From assembly GCA_030066195.1 (NCBI GenBank), contig JASJCB010000007.1, positions 1 to 64,000 on the forward strand: a stretch of 64,000 nt of DNA, in the 5' to 3' direction. Positions 27,116 to 35,706 of the stretch are shown piece after piece (within the stretch, counting starts at the first letter, position 1; every line of letters starts with the position of its first letter). Source of the stretch: Acidobacteriota bacterium. Its GTDB lineage: Bacteria; Acidobacteriota; Holophagae; Acanthopleuribacterales; Acanthopleuribacteraceae. The notes beneath the pieces were generated by a model. That model saw nothing but the letters and a program-made list of their open reading frames with translations, searched no databases and was not told where the DNA came from. Made by a program: the position numbers and the translations under genes.

Positions 27116-27805
27116 TCACTCCGGATTGCCCTGGGTTTTGTGTGGCAACAGTGAGTTCGCCATTTCTAGCAGCCGGTCGAACCAGGCTGTCAGGCCTTCC
27201 CCGGTCTTGCAGGATAGTTTGAAAATGACCAGATCCGGGTTGATACGGCGGGCGTTTTCTTCGGCTCGGTCTATTTGGAAATCCGTCAGGCCCAACAGGT
27301 CCGTTTTGTTGATGATCATGGTCGAGGCGTTGCGGAACATGACCGGGTATTTCAGGGGTTTGTCGTCGCCTTCCACCGTGCTGAGCATGACTGCTTTGTG
27401 GTGTTCCCCCAAATCGTAAACGGCCGGGCAGACAAGGTTACCCACGTTTTCTATGAACAGCAGGTCGATTGCGGCCAGGTCCAGGTCGGCAATCCGGTCT
27501 TCGATCATCCAGGGCTCCAAATGACAGGTTCCGTTGGTTTCCACCGGTCCGGCCCAGCGGGCGCCCGCCGCGCGGGCCCGGTCCGCATCGATTTGAGTCT
27601 GCACGTCTCCGGCAATGACCGCGATCGCAAGCCGTGGGCTCAGTGCCTCGATTGTTCGTTCCAGCAGGGTGGTCTTGCCCGCGCCCGGAGAGCTGACCAG
27701 GTTCAATACCGCGACGCCGTTACGCCGGAAGGTCCGGCGCAGGTGATCGGCCCGGCGGAGGTGCTCGGCCAGGACGGGTTGGTCCAGTTTAATGGTGCGG
27801 CTCAT
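27116..27805 (-). CDS. hypB: Hydrogenase/urease nickel incorporation GTPase HypB (short form)
   Basis: 229 residues. A SIMIBI-class GTPase that drives Ni insertion into the [NiFe] centre together with HypA. Seen: P-loop SSPGAGKTTLLE, the metal-site Cys-His pair in NGTCHLEPWM, GNLVCPAVYDLGEH, NKTDLL, and SCKTGEG near the end. It lacks the N-terminal CxxCGC nickel motif and the His-rich stretch that the second HypB (35707-36498) has. It is the last gene of the nine-gene hydrogenase operon, and its ATG overlaps the hypA stop by four bases. With hypA it should mature the hydrogenase large subunit encoded four genes upstream. Confidence 0.95.
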   Translation of the reverse strand: MSRTIKLDQPVLAEHLRRADHLRRTFRRNGVAVLNLVSSPGAGKTTLLERTIEALSPRLAIAVIAGDVQTQIDADRARAAGARWAGPVETNGTCHLEPWMIEDRIADLDLAAIDLLFIENVGNLVCPAVYDLGEHHKAVMLSTVEGDDKPLKYPVMFRNASTMIINKTDLLGLTDFQIDRAEENARRINPDLVIFKLSCKTGEGLTAWFDRLLEMANSLLPHKTQGNPE

Positions 27806-28146
27806 TCAGGCACCTCCAGGTAGGTGATATCCAATTGCCGTCCGTCCTTGACTTGAATTCTATGTGAACCGCAGTTCGGGCATAGGAACGCCGGTTCCTC
27901 CAGGTCGAACCGGCGGCCGCATTGTTGACATGCGCCTCGCGCGGGGCGGCGTTCTATGTCCAGCCGGGTTTCGGCCAGGGGCGTTTCCGCCTTGATGATA
28001 TCGAAACTGAAGGACAGGGCGTCCGGCGCGACGCCGCTCAAACTGCCGATGCACAAACCGATTTTAACGGGCGCCGCGAGTCGCCTTGCTTCCATCTCCC
28101 CCAGGACCGTGGAGAAGATATTCTCCGCAATGGCCAGTTCATGCAT
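27802..28146 (-). CDS. hypA: Hydrogenase nickel chaperone HypA
   Basis: 114 residues, full length for the family. The N-terminus MHELAIAENIF carries the nickel-binding Met-His-Glu. The zinc site is formed by two CxxC pairs (CQQCG and CPNCG), separated by the usual spacing. HypA passes nickel to the immature large subunit in partnership with HypB, whose start overlaps its stop here. It lies 13 bp after the maturation protease gene, in the same operon. Confidence 0.95.
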   Translation of the reverse strand: MHELAIAENIFSTVLGEMEARRLAAPVKIGLCIGSLSGVAPDALSFSFDIIKAETPLAETRLDIERRPARGACQQCGRRFDLEEPAFLCPNCGSHRIQVKDGRQLDITYLEVPE

Positions 28147-28159
28147 AGCGCCCTCTTTG

Positions 28160-28639
28160 TCAGGCTGCCGAGGCGATGCCGAGGTCGTCCAGAATGGTTT
28201 GCGTCAATCGAGGAACGGCGCGGGCTACTTCCGGGGTTAAGTGCCTGCTGAAATCATGGATGTCGTCCACATCGACCGCGTAGATGATCCATTCCCCGGG
28301 CAGTTCCAAGCCCAGCTTCTTGCCCATTTCCAACGCGGTGATCAGGCTGGTGTCGTGTGCCGAGGCCATGTTCTGGGTGGGCGACATGCGGGCGATATCG
28401 GCCAGGGTCATACGATGAAAGACGCCGGGCCGACCGCCCTTGCGGCAGATGGCGTCGATCAACACCACCCGATCATAGCCCAGCGCCATTTCCATGATGC
28501 GGAGCCCGCCCGTGCAGGCTTCCGCGATTTTGATTTGGGAGCGACCGGCGAGGTGTTCGGTTAAAACACGCGCCACTTTCACCCCCACCCCGTCATCGGT
28601 GAGGATTGGGTTCCCCATGCCGATGATCAGGGTTCTCAT
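28160..28639 (-). CDS. Hydrogenase maturation endopeptidase (HyaD/HycI/FrhD family)
   Basis: 159 residues. It removes the C-terminal tail of the [NiFe] large subunit after nickel insertion. Seen: GMGNPILTDDGVGVKVA with the metal-sensing Asp, EACTGGLRIMEMALGYDRVVLIDA, and AHDTSLITAL, all in family order. The large subunit's conserved DPCMSCATH is followed by a tail of about 30 residues, consistent with a substrate for this enzyme. The start overlaps the stop of mvhA by four bases, so the protease is made together with its substrate. Confidence 0.9.
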   Translation of the reverse strand: MRTLIIGMGNPILTDDGVGVKVARVLTEHLAGRSQIKIAEACTGGLRIMEMALGYDRVVLIDAICRKGGRPGVFHRMTLADIARMSPTQNMASAHDTSLITALEMGKKLGLELPGEWIIYAVDVDDIHDFSRHLTPEVARAVPRLTQTILDDLGIASAA

Positions 28640-30135
28640 GCTTCACTCCCAACGTATTGTGACAGTTCTTGGATGATGTTGCCGTCGGCGTCGCGAATGG
28701 TCAACTCCAGCGGCATTTGCCCCGGAAGAGAATGAGTGGCGCAAGACATACACGGGTCATAGCTGCGGAACGCCATTTCCACCCGGTTCAGTAAACCCTC
28801 CGTGACGATCACGCCGGCATGAATCAGGGACATGGCGGCCTTCTTGATCGACATGGCGATGGCCGCGTAGTTGTTGGTGGTGCCGACGATCAGGTTGACC
28901 CCGGTCAGGATGCCGTTTTCGTCGGTGGTATAGTGGTGCGTCAAGGTGCCGCGCGGGGCTTCCACGCTGCCGATGCCCATGCGGGGCGTATTGGTGACTT
29001 GCGGCCTGAGGTTGGGATCGGTGATCTCTTCGTCTTGGGAGAGCTCCAGCATGCGTTCGGCGGCATAGAGCAGTTCCACCAGGCGAGCCCAATGGGTTGC
29101 CAGCCGGAAATGCACGGGACGGTAGCGGCCGTCTACTTTACCGGTCCCCAGGGTTTCGTAGAAGCGCTCGAAGGCTTCCTGAGCCAGGGGCGTTGCCATG
29201 CTGTCGGATACATTAAGGCGGGAAAGCGGCGTGGCGGTGTAAACGCCGCTGTCGGCGCCGTCCGTATAGCCCTGCCAGCCGATATCCTTCAGGTAGGGAA
29301 CCTTCAGGTAGGTCCAGGGTTCCACCCGCTCGCCGATGTGTTCGGCGTAATCCTTGGGGTGGTACAACAGCACTTCCTTGCCTTCGGGGTCCACCACGCG
29401 AATCAAGCCGTCGTAGAAGTTGACGCGGTTGCTGCTGTCCACCATGCCCATGGAATAGGTGCTGTGGCTGTAGGCGTCGGAGCAGACCAGATCCACGTAC
29501 TTCTTGTTGCCGAGGACAATGTCGTCGAAAAGCTTCAGGCTGAATTGGGCGAAGGCTACATTTTCCTTTGCGATCGCCTCCACCTTGACCCGATCTTCTT
29601 CACTCAGGGCCTTGCTCCAGCCGCCGGGAAGACCGGCCACCGGGTGAACGCCGCGTCCGCCCAGCAGTTTGATGACGCCGTGGTTTCTCATGCGACAGTC
29701 GATCACCTGTTTGCCGATCTCTACGCCGACCTTGTGGATCACGCCCAGGATGTTGCGTTCCGCGGGCGGTGCGTCGGGACCCAGCACGAAATCGGGTCCG
29801 CCCAGCGCGTAGAAGTGCGTGGTGTGATCGGTCACATAAAAAGCCATGTAGAACAACTCGCGCAGTTTCTGAACGGCGGAGGAGGGTTCTATGCCGTACA
29901 GGTCATCCAGCGCCTTGGTGGCGGCCATGTGGTGAGCCTCGGGACACACGCCGCAAATTCGGTTGGTGATGCGCGGCATCTCCTCGGCCGGCCGGCCGAC
30001 ACAGAAGCGCTCAAACCCGCGCAGTTCGGGGATTTGCAGGTAGGCATTGGCCACGTCGCCTTCCGTATCCAGGAAGATCTGAATTTTGCCGTGCCCTTCC
30101 AGACGGGTAATGGGATCGATGGTAATGCGTTTCAT
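28636..30135 (-). CDS. mvhA: [NiFe]-hydrogenase large subunit, MvhA-like (group 3c)
   Basis: 499 residues. Carries the active site that splits or forms H2. Seen: the first ligand motif RICGVCPEAHHMA near residue 58 and the second DPCMSCATHSLPGQ near the C-terminus, giving the four nickel/iron cysteines. The N-terminal ITIDPITRLEGHGKI is the usual opening of the family. The neighbouring small subunit, MvhD and HdrABC identify it as the hydrogenase of a heterodisulphide-reductase complex and not an uptake enzyme; there is no Tat signal on the small subunit, so the complex is cytoplasmic. It overlaps mvhG and the protease gene by four bases each. Confidence 0.95.
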   Translation of the reverse strand: MKRITIDPITRLEGHGKIQIFLDTEGDVANAYLQIPELRGFERFCVGRPAEEMPRITNRICGVCPEAHHMAATKALDDLYGIEPSSAVQKLRELFYMAFYVTDHTTHFYALGGPDFVLGPDAPPAERNILGVIHKVGVEIGKQVIDCRMRNHGVIKLLGGRGVHPVAGLPGGWSKALSEEDRVKVEAIAKENVAFAQFSLKLFDDIVLGNKKYVDLVCSDAYSHSTYSMGMVDSSNRVNFYDGLIRVVDPEGKEVLLYHPKDYAEHIGERVEPWTYLKVPYLKDIGWQGYTDGADSGVYTATPLSRLNVSDSMATPLAQEAFERFYETLGTGKVDGRYRPVHFRLATHWARLVELLYAAERMLELSQDEEITDPNLRPQVTNTPRMGIGSVEAPRGTLTHHYTTDENGILTGVNLIVGTTNNYAAIAMSIKKAAMSLIHAGVIVTEGLLNRVEMAFRSYDPCMSCATHSLPGQMPLELTIRDADGNIIQELSQYVGSEA

Positions 30136-31172
30136 GAGCCCCCTCCTTCAGTGACCGCTTCGGGCTCCGGCCGGGCGCCGCGCAGCAGGGAGTGACCCAT
30201 GCTGAAGCGATAGAAGGTTCCGGCCGGGTCGGGGAGGGTTGCCACCACTTCCTCGATCTTGCGTTCCAGTTCTTCTTCATCCAAATCGGCAGGGTCGCCG
30301 ACATCGATTGTGGAGGCAATGGCGCTGAGCATTTTGGCGCCCTGGTCCTCCACGCCTTCCATGGGTCCGTAGCAGCCCCGGCAGCCCATACCCACGCGAG
30401 GGCACAACGCCTTGCAACCGTTGCGCGTCGCCGGGCCCATGCAGACGATGCCTTGATCCAGCAAACACTTGCCGGGTTCGGGGTCGATTTCAAACGGCCT
30501 GTAGAAGCGGCTGACGGCCTTTTCTTCCCTTGCCAACGGACACTCATCGCAAAGCGCGCGGTCGCCCGCGCCCAGGATGGCGCCGGGCGGCGGCAGGGGC
30601 GCGCCCTCGGTAAAGGCGGCGACCACCACTTGCAGGATCGCCCAAATCTGTTCCGGTTCGGGCGGGCAGCCCGGGATGGTGTAATCCACGGGAACCACCT
30701 GGTCCAGGGTTTTGACCCTGTCGTAGAATTCCGGCAGGTCCAGCATACCCTCGGGTACCTCCGCTTCCTCCAGCGGTCGGATGTGCTCGGGATTGTCCAG
30801 TGACGGGTTGTCGTCGTAGACCGTTGCCAACGTGGCTTGCTTGGAGGTCAGGTTGGACAGGGCCGGTATGCAGCCCTCATAGGCGCAGGAACCGAAGGCA
30901 ACCATCACCTTCGACTTCTGTCTCAAGAGCCGGGCCGTTTCCTCGTTTTCCGAGTTGCGAATGGCGCCGTTGAACAGGCACAGGTCGATGTAGCCGTCGG
31001 GATAGTTCGCGACATCGGAAACCTTGAAGTCGGCGATACACGGGAAGAACACCAGGTCGAAGACCTGATCCACGGTCAAGATGTGTTCGCCGATATTGAG
31101 CACGGAAATTTCGCATCCCCCGCAGGAGGACGCCCAGTACATAGCCAGCTTGGGCTTTTCTTTGTGTTCCAT
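30132..31172 (-). CDS. mvhG: [NiFe]-hydrogenase small subunit, MvhG-like
   Basis: 346 residues. Relays electrons from the Ni-Fe site through iron-sulphur clusters to MvhD. Seen: proximal cluster motif SSCGGCE near residue 15, GSCAYEGCIP, IPGCPPEPEQIW, and later cysteine groups (CDECPLAREEK, CLLDQGIVCMGPATRNGC, GCRGCYGP) for the other clusters. It has no signal peptide. The protein is somewhat longer than typical MvhG because of an acidic C-terminal segment (DPADLDEEELERKIEEVV). It lies 1 bp after mvhD and overlaps mvhA, consistent with strict co-production. Confidence 0.95.
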   Translation of the reverse strand: MEHKEKPKLAMYWASSCGGCEISVLNIGEHILTVDQVFDLVFFPCIADFKVSDVANYPDGYIDLCLFNGAIRNSENEETARLLRQKSKVMVAFGSCAYEGCIPALSNLTSKQATLATVYDDNPSLDNPEHIRPLEEAEVPEGMLDLPEFYDRVKTLDQVVPVDYTIPGCPPEPEQIWAILQVVVAAFTEGAPLPPPGAILGAGDRALCDECPLAREEKAVSRFYRPFEIDPEPGKCLLDQGIVCMGPATRNGCKALCPRVGMGCRGCYGPMEGVEDQGAKMLSAIASTIDVGDPADLDEEELERKIEEVVATLPDPAGTFYRFSMGHSLLRGARPEPEAVTEGGGS

Positions 31173-31173
31173 C

Positions 31174-31629
31174 TCAAACCTCCGCGAGTTCCGGTTCCCG
31201 TTGCGCGACAGTTCGGCCCGGTTGCCATTGTAGGGGTCCCAGGGCGCGAATCTCTTCGGTCATGCGGTTGACGGCCTCGGCCAGGATAGTGCCCTCGGAT
31301 GCCGAGGCCCAGACGATTTGGAGGCGCTCTTTTTCGATGCCCCACTGCTGCAGCAAGGAGCGCAGCAGCACGAATCGCTTCAGCGCCTTGATATTACCCT
31401 CCACGTAATGGCAGGCGCCCGGGTGGCAACCGGCGATCATCACGCCGTCGGCGCCCTCGCGAAAGGCTTTCAGTACGAATTGGGGATCCACCCGGCCGCT
31501 GCACATGACGCGGATTGCGCGCATGTTGGGCGCGTATTTCAGGCGCGCCGTTCCGGCCAGGTCCGCCGCGCGATAGGAACACCAATTACACAAGAAACCG
31601 ACGATCACGGGTTCGAATGGATTGTTCAT
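31174..31629 (-). CDS. mvhD: MvhD-like iron-sulphur subunit linking hydrogenase and HdrA
   Basis: 151 residues from the ATG at 31629; GGAGG lies six bases before it (an adjacent ATG at 31632 is too close). MvhD carries a [2Fe-2S] cluster and hands electrons from the hydrogenase to HdrA. Seen: VGFLCNWCSYRAADLAG, RVMCSGRVDP and AGCHPGACHYVEGN, the conserved cysteine positions of the family. It lies 23 bp after hdrA and 1 bp before mvhG, as expected for the physical bridge between the two halves of the complex. Confidence 0.92.
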   Translation of the reverse strand: MNNPFEPVIVGFLCNWCSYRAADLAGTARLKYAPNMRAIRVMCSGRVDPQFVLKAFREGADGVMIAGCHPGACHYVEGNIKALKRFVLLRSLLQQWGIEKERLQIVWASASEGTILAEAVNRMTEEIRALGPLQWQPGRTVAQREPELAEV

Positions 31630-31652
31630 CATGTCCCTCCGGTGCGAGGACG

Positions 31653-33671
31653 TCAGGCCGGTACGGCCGCTTCCTCTTCTTCTCTTTCCGTTTCCCGTTG
31701 GTCCCAAAGGATGCCCTCGATTTCCGCCATCAGCTGGTCATTGGTAAAATGGGCGCCGTCGATGGCCGCGCTGGGACAGGCCGCCACGCAGGTACCGCAG
31801 CCCTGGCAGAGAGCGGTCGAGATTTCGGAGACGTTGGTCTCCAGGTGGTATTCAATGGCGTTGTAGGGACACAGGTTGTTGCAAATCCGGCAGCCGGAGC
31901 ACTGATCGGTGCGAATGCTCGCCTTCACCGGCTCCATCATAATGGTGCCGCGATCGATCAGGCCCGCAACCCGTGCGGCCGCCGCCGCGCCCTGCGCCAC
32001 CGACGCGGGGATGTCTTTCGGGCCCTGGCAGGCGCCCGCGATGAAGATACCTTCCGTCATGGTGGCTACCGGGTCCAGTTTCGGGTGGCGCTCCACGAAG
32101 AAACCGTCGAAGTCGCAACCCAGCCCGAACCGTTTCGCCAGTTCCTGACTGTCGTGCCGGGCTTCCATGCCGGCGCTCAAAATAACCATGTCCACCGGGA
32201 TACGGCGTTGCGCGCCGATCAGGGTGTCCTCGGCCTGTACGATCAACTTGCCTTCTTCCTCCGGTCGTTGCGCGGCGTCGGTCACCTCGGCCACGCGGCC
32301 CCGGACGAAGTGGGTCCCTTCTTTCAACAGCCTGTGGTAGAAACACTCGTAACCCTTACCCGAGGCCCGAATGTCGATGTAGAAGTTGAAGACCTCCGCA
32401 TCCGGAACCCGCTCGTGGACCAGGTGGGCGAACTTCATGGAGTACATGCAGCAAACATTGGAACAGTACTCGTGATAGTTCTCATCGCGAGAGCCGACGC
32501 AGTGGATCACGGCCACGCTTTTCGGCGCGGTCAAGCCGTCACGCAAGACGATATTACCCCCGGTGGGTCCGGCCGCGTTGACCATGCGTTCGAACTCCAA
32601 CGAGGTAAACACATTCCGCAACCGGCCGTAGCCGTACTGGGGAATGCGGCGCGAATCGAAGAGGTCGTAACCGGTGGCCAGGATGATGTTGCCTACCTCC
32701 ACCTGACAGACTTCGTCCTGTTGCGTGAAATCGATGCTGTGGGTGGGGCATTCCTTTTGGCACAGCTTGCACTTGCCTTTCAGGAAGTAGGTGCAGTGCT
32801 CTTCATCGATCACCGGGAACTTGGGCACCGCTTGCGGGAAGGGCCGATAGATGGCTTTGCGTTTGCCCAGCCCGGCCTCGAATTCCTGATCGACGACCTT
32901 GATGGGGCAGCGCTCCTCGCAAATACCGCAGCCGGTGCACAGTTCCTCGTCCAAATGCCGCGCCTTTTTGCGGATGGTTACCTGGAAGCTGCCGATATGG
33001 CCGCTTACCTCCTCAACCTCGCTGTAGGTCATCAGCGTGATGTTGGGGTGCTGACCCACATCCACCATCTTCGGGGTGAGAATGCAGGCGGAGCAGTCCA
33101 GGGTGGGGAAGGTCTTGTCCAACTGCGCCATATGCCCGCCGATGCTGGGTTCCCGTTCGACCAGGTAGACCGGATGTCCTGCTTCGGCCAGTTCCAGCGC
33201 GGCGGAAATGCCCGCGATGCCGCCGCCCACGACCAGGGTGGCGGGTTCGATGGTTACCGGGATCGGTTCCAGCGCCTTGTGATAGACCGACCGTTCCACG
33301 GCGGCCTTCACCAGGGCCTTCGCCTTTTGCGTCGCCGCCGCCTTGTCGCTGGTGGCCCAGGAAACGTGCTCGCGAATATTGGCCATTTCCAGGAAGAAGG
33401 GATTCAAACCGGCGCGCAGGCAGGCCCCGCGAAAGGTTTTCTCGTGCATATGCGGCGAGCAGGAGGCCACCACGATGCGCGTCAGTCCAAACTCCTCGAT
33501 ATCATCCACGATCAGGTCCTGGCCGAGGCTCGAGCACATGAACTTGTAATCGCGGCTCACCGCCACATGTTCCTGGCGGCCGCTCCATTCGGCAACCTCA
33601 TGGACATCTACCGTACCCGCGATATTGGTCCCGCAATGACAGACATAAACACCAACTTTCTCATTGATCAT
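31653..33671 (-). CDS. hdrA: Heterodisulphide reductase-type electron-bifurcating subunit HdrA
   Basis: 672 residues. In characterised complexes HdrA holds the FAD that splits electron pairs between a low-potential acceptor (ferredoxin) and HdrB. Seen: N-terminal VGVYVCHCGTNIAG; FAD-binding VVGGGIAGISAALELAEAGH near residue 146; DCSACILTPKM cluster motif; ferredoxin motifs CTGCGICEERCP, CKLCQKECP, CSGCRICNNLCP and CQGCGTCVAACP, the last two forming a C-terminal 2x[4Fe-4S] domain; and IFIAGACQGPKDIPASVAQG. Length and domain order are canonical. It follows hdrB by 3 bp. Confidence 0.96.
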   Translation of the reverse strand: MINEKVGVYVCHCGTNIAGTVDVHEVAEWSGRQEHVAVSRDYKFMCSSLGQDLIVDDIEEFGLTRIVVASCSPHMHEKTFRGACLRAGLNPFFLEMANIREHVSWATSDKAAATQKAKALVKAAVERSVYHKALEPIPVTIEPATLVVGGGIAGISAALELAEAGHPVYLVEREPSIGGHMAQLDKTFPTLDCSACILTPKMVDVGQHPNITLMTYSEVEEVSGHIGSFQVTIRKKARHLDEELCTGCGICEERCPIKVVDQEFEAGLGKRKAIYRPFPQAVPKFPVIDEEHCTYFLKGKCKLCQKECPTHSIDFTQQDEVCQVEVGNIILATGYDLFDSRRIPQYGYGRLRNVFTSLEFERMVNAAGPTGGNIVLRDGLTAPKSVAVIHCVGSRDENYHEYCSNVCCMYSMKFAHLVHERVPDAEVFNFYIDIRASGKGYECFYHRLLKEGTHFVRGRVAEVTDAAQRPEEEGKLIVQAEDTLIGAQRRIPVDMVILSAGMEARHDSQELAKRFGLGCDFDGFFVERHPKLDPVATMTEGIFIAGACQGPKDIPASVAQGAAAAARVAGLIDRGTIMMEPVKASIRTDQCSGCRICNNLCPYNAIEYHLETNVSEISTALCQGCGTCVAACPSAAIDGAHFTNDQLMAEIEGILWDQRETEREEEEAAVPA

Positions 33672-33674
33672 GGC

Positions 33675-34634
33675 TCATACCTCCTCTGTCATTGCCGGCA
33701 TGGGCAGGGCTTGCCTGGAGGGCCGCTTCATACGCGGTTTTTTCGGAGCCTCTGTTTGGATTTTCCGCAATACCGGTTCGGCCCGGACGAATTCTTTGCC
33801 GAAGCCCAGGTCTTCCATGGGGATGCCAAAGGCCAGGCCCAACAATTGGGTGAAGTAAACGACGGGAATACGGTAGTTCGTCCCGAAATGCTTGTTGACG
33901 ACCTCCTGATAGGCGTCCAGGTTCAACTGGCACATGGGGCAAACCGTGACCAGCATTTCGGCCCCGACTGAGGTCGCATTGTGCAACAACCCCCGGATCA
34001 GTTCCACGGCGGTTTCTTCACTGATCTGGGTCATGTGACCGCCGCAACAATGTGCTTTAAGCGGGAAGTCCACCACATCGGCGCCGATGGTGCGCAACAA
34101 GCGGTCAAGGCTTTGAGGATATTCCGGGTTATCGAAGTTGCCGCTGAGATCGGGGCGAACCGTCATGCAACCGTAGTATGGCGCTACCTGCAAGCCGTAG
34201 AGCGGCCGGCTCACTTTTTCGGCGACGGTTTTCAGGCCGACGTCGTTGACAACGACCTCGAGCAGGTGCTTGATCCTGAGACTGCCGGGTTGGTAGTTAA
34301 GACCGCCGGCGGCCAGGCATTGGTTGACCTTATCGGTCAGTTCCGGCGAGTCGGCCATGTAGCGGTCGGTTTTCTTTAGATTGAGGAAACAGGCGCTGCA
34401 AGGCGCCACCAGTTGGTCCGATTCCTTGTTGCGGGCGGCTCTGGCCAGGTTGCGGCCGACCAGGGCATAGGCGGGCAACAGGTCGATGGAAAAATACTCG
34501 GTTGCGCCGCAGCAGTTCCAATCGTCCACCGTTTGGAACTCTATGTCCAGGGGACCGCAAACGGCCATGGCCGATTCGTGGTAAGCCGAAGCATTCTTTT
34601 CCAGGGAGCATCCCGGGTAGTAGCCGTATTTCAT
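33675..34634 (-). CDS. hdrB: Heterodisulphide reductase-type subunit HdrB
   Basis: 319 residues. HdrB carries the noncubane [4Fe-4S] clusters that reduce the disulphide (CoM-S-S-CoB in methanogens; the bacterial acceptor is unknown). Seen: two CCG domains, the first with YPGCSLE, WNCCGATE and CSACFLN, the second with YYGCMTVRP, HCCGGHM and CPMCQLN, so both cluster sites are intact. A basic, proline-rich tail of about 35 residues (PKKPRMKRPSRQALP) follows the last helix and is unusual for the family. It overlaps hdrC by four bases. Confidence 0.95.
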   Translation of the reverse strand: MKYGYYPGCSLEKNASAYHESAMAVCGPLDIEFQTVDDWNCCGATEYFSIDLLPAYALVGRNLARAARNKESDQLVAPCSACFLNLKKTDRYMADSPELTDKVNQCLAAGGLNYQPGSLRIKHLLEVVVNDVGLKTVAEKVSRPLYGLQVAPYYGCMTVRPDLSGNFDNPEYPQSLDRLLRTIGADVVDFPLKAHCCGGHMTQISEETAVELIRGLLHNATSVGAEMLVTVCPMCQLNLDAYQEVVNKHFGTNYRIPVVYFTQLLGLAFGIPMEDLGFGKEFVRAEPVLRKIQTEAPKKPRMKRPSRQALPMPAMTEEV

Positions 34635-35203
34635 CGTGCACCCCCCAGTTTGTCGGCTTTATCCAATATGGCATGCAGCTCTTTGATGTTCTTGATCTTG
34701 TCGGGCTTCAGGTTCAGACGCCGCTTACGCAACATGGCCAGGCCCATGGGCGCCATCCTGATGGAGTCGAGGGGATGGTGGCGAAGGTGGAAGCGGGTAA
34801 ACAGGCCCAGTTCAAAGCTCCGCCCGTATTTCCGAACCTCTTCAATAAAGGTTTCCGAGAATTGCGGGGCTTCGGAATACGCCTGCTCTTTGTAGTAACC
34901 TTCCTTGACGGCCATCCGCTTGAGCGTGTACATGAGGTCGGTGATGTGCACATCCTGGGGACATCGAACCATGCAGGCGTAACAGGAAACGCAGTACCAG
35001 GGCGTATTGCTTTTGAGAACCTTGTCCTTCATACCCGCGTTGATCATGGCGAAGAGCGCGCGGGGCGTGTGGTCCATATCCGGACCGGAAGGGCAGGAGC
35101 CGCCGCAGGTTCCGCATTGTAGGCAGGACTCTAAATTTGACTTCCCCGGTGTTACGTCGATCACTTCGCGACGAAAATTCCGTTCAGGTGCAATGGTGTT
35201 CAT
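34631..35203 (-). CDS. hdrC: Heterodisulphide reductase-type iron-sulphur subunit HdrC
   Basis: 190 residues from ATG 35203 with GGGAGG seven bases upstream. HdrC holds two [4Fe-4S] clusters that pass electrons from HdrA to HdrB. Seen: CLQCGTCGGSCP and CVSCYACMVRCPQDVH. It is soluble, without membrane segments, so the complex is of the cytoplasmic HdrABC type and not the membrane HdrDE type. It is the first gene of the operon; the promoter must lie within 35204-35703. Confidence 0.95.
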   Translation of the reverse strand: MNTIAPERNFRREVIDVTPGKSNLESCLQCGTCGGSCPSGPDMDHTPRALFAMINAGMKDKVLKSNTPWYCVSCYACMVRCPQDVHITDLMYTLKRMAVKEGYYKEQAYSEAPQFSETFIEEVRKYGRSFELGLFTRFHLRHHPLDSIRMAPMGLAMLRKRRLNLKPDKIKNIKELHAILDKADKLGGAR

Positions 35204-35703
35204 TGGCGCCTCCCAAACCATTTTTCAAAAGTTCGGGGCACCCTTCCCGGCAGTCCATCTTCTGAGTCAATGATGGTAAATGGTAGGGCATCAAGGCATA
35301 GAGGTTATGCAGCAAGTTCCAGGCCGACTCATGACCTAACACTGAATAAAACAAGACGATTAAGCCCCAAGCCCGTTCCGCGTAAATGAGCCCGGGCCAG
35401 GTGTATGCAATTTTTTTAAAGCCGGGATGTCCGGGTTTTGCCCGGACCTGGAAAAGAAGAGTTTCTGCCACGGAGGACACTGAGGACACAGAGCCTAAAG
35501 GAGATTTTGAATTCTTGCTCCATACGTTATTTTTTTCCTCATCGGCTGACATTTCCCTAACAAAACAGGGCCTTTCCCTGCTTCCTGGTGAGGAAAATTG
35601 CCCAAATTGGGGATCTATCCACAGTATTCCGGGCCGGCTGAGTCCGCATGGCGTGGAAGTGGTTGCCGGCCCGGAATTTGCCACGATTTCTGTAGGAGGC
35701 CGA
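35204..35703. other. Divergent intergenic region between hdrC and the second hypB
   Basis: About 500 bp without a supported gene. It holds a perfect hairpin at 35429-35447 (GTCCGGG-TTTTG-CCCGGAC) next to a run of seven T. At about 35466-35491 there is an internally repetitive stretch (CCACGGAGGACACTGAGGAC and following), which looks like a fragment of a dispersed intergenic repeat. Promoters for both flanking operons are expected here, but none is clear. Confidence 0.45.
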
Positions 35704-35706
35704 ATG

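Noticed and set aside
31515-33971. An 818-codon plus-strand frame across hdrA and hdrB
   Set aside because: The minus strand encodes intact HdrA and HdrB with all cysteine motifs; the plus frame has no recognisable family and is a shadow.
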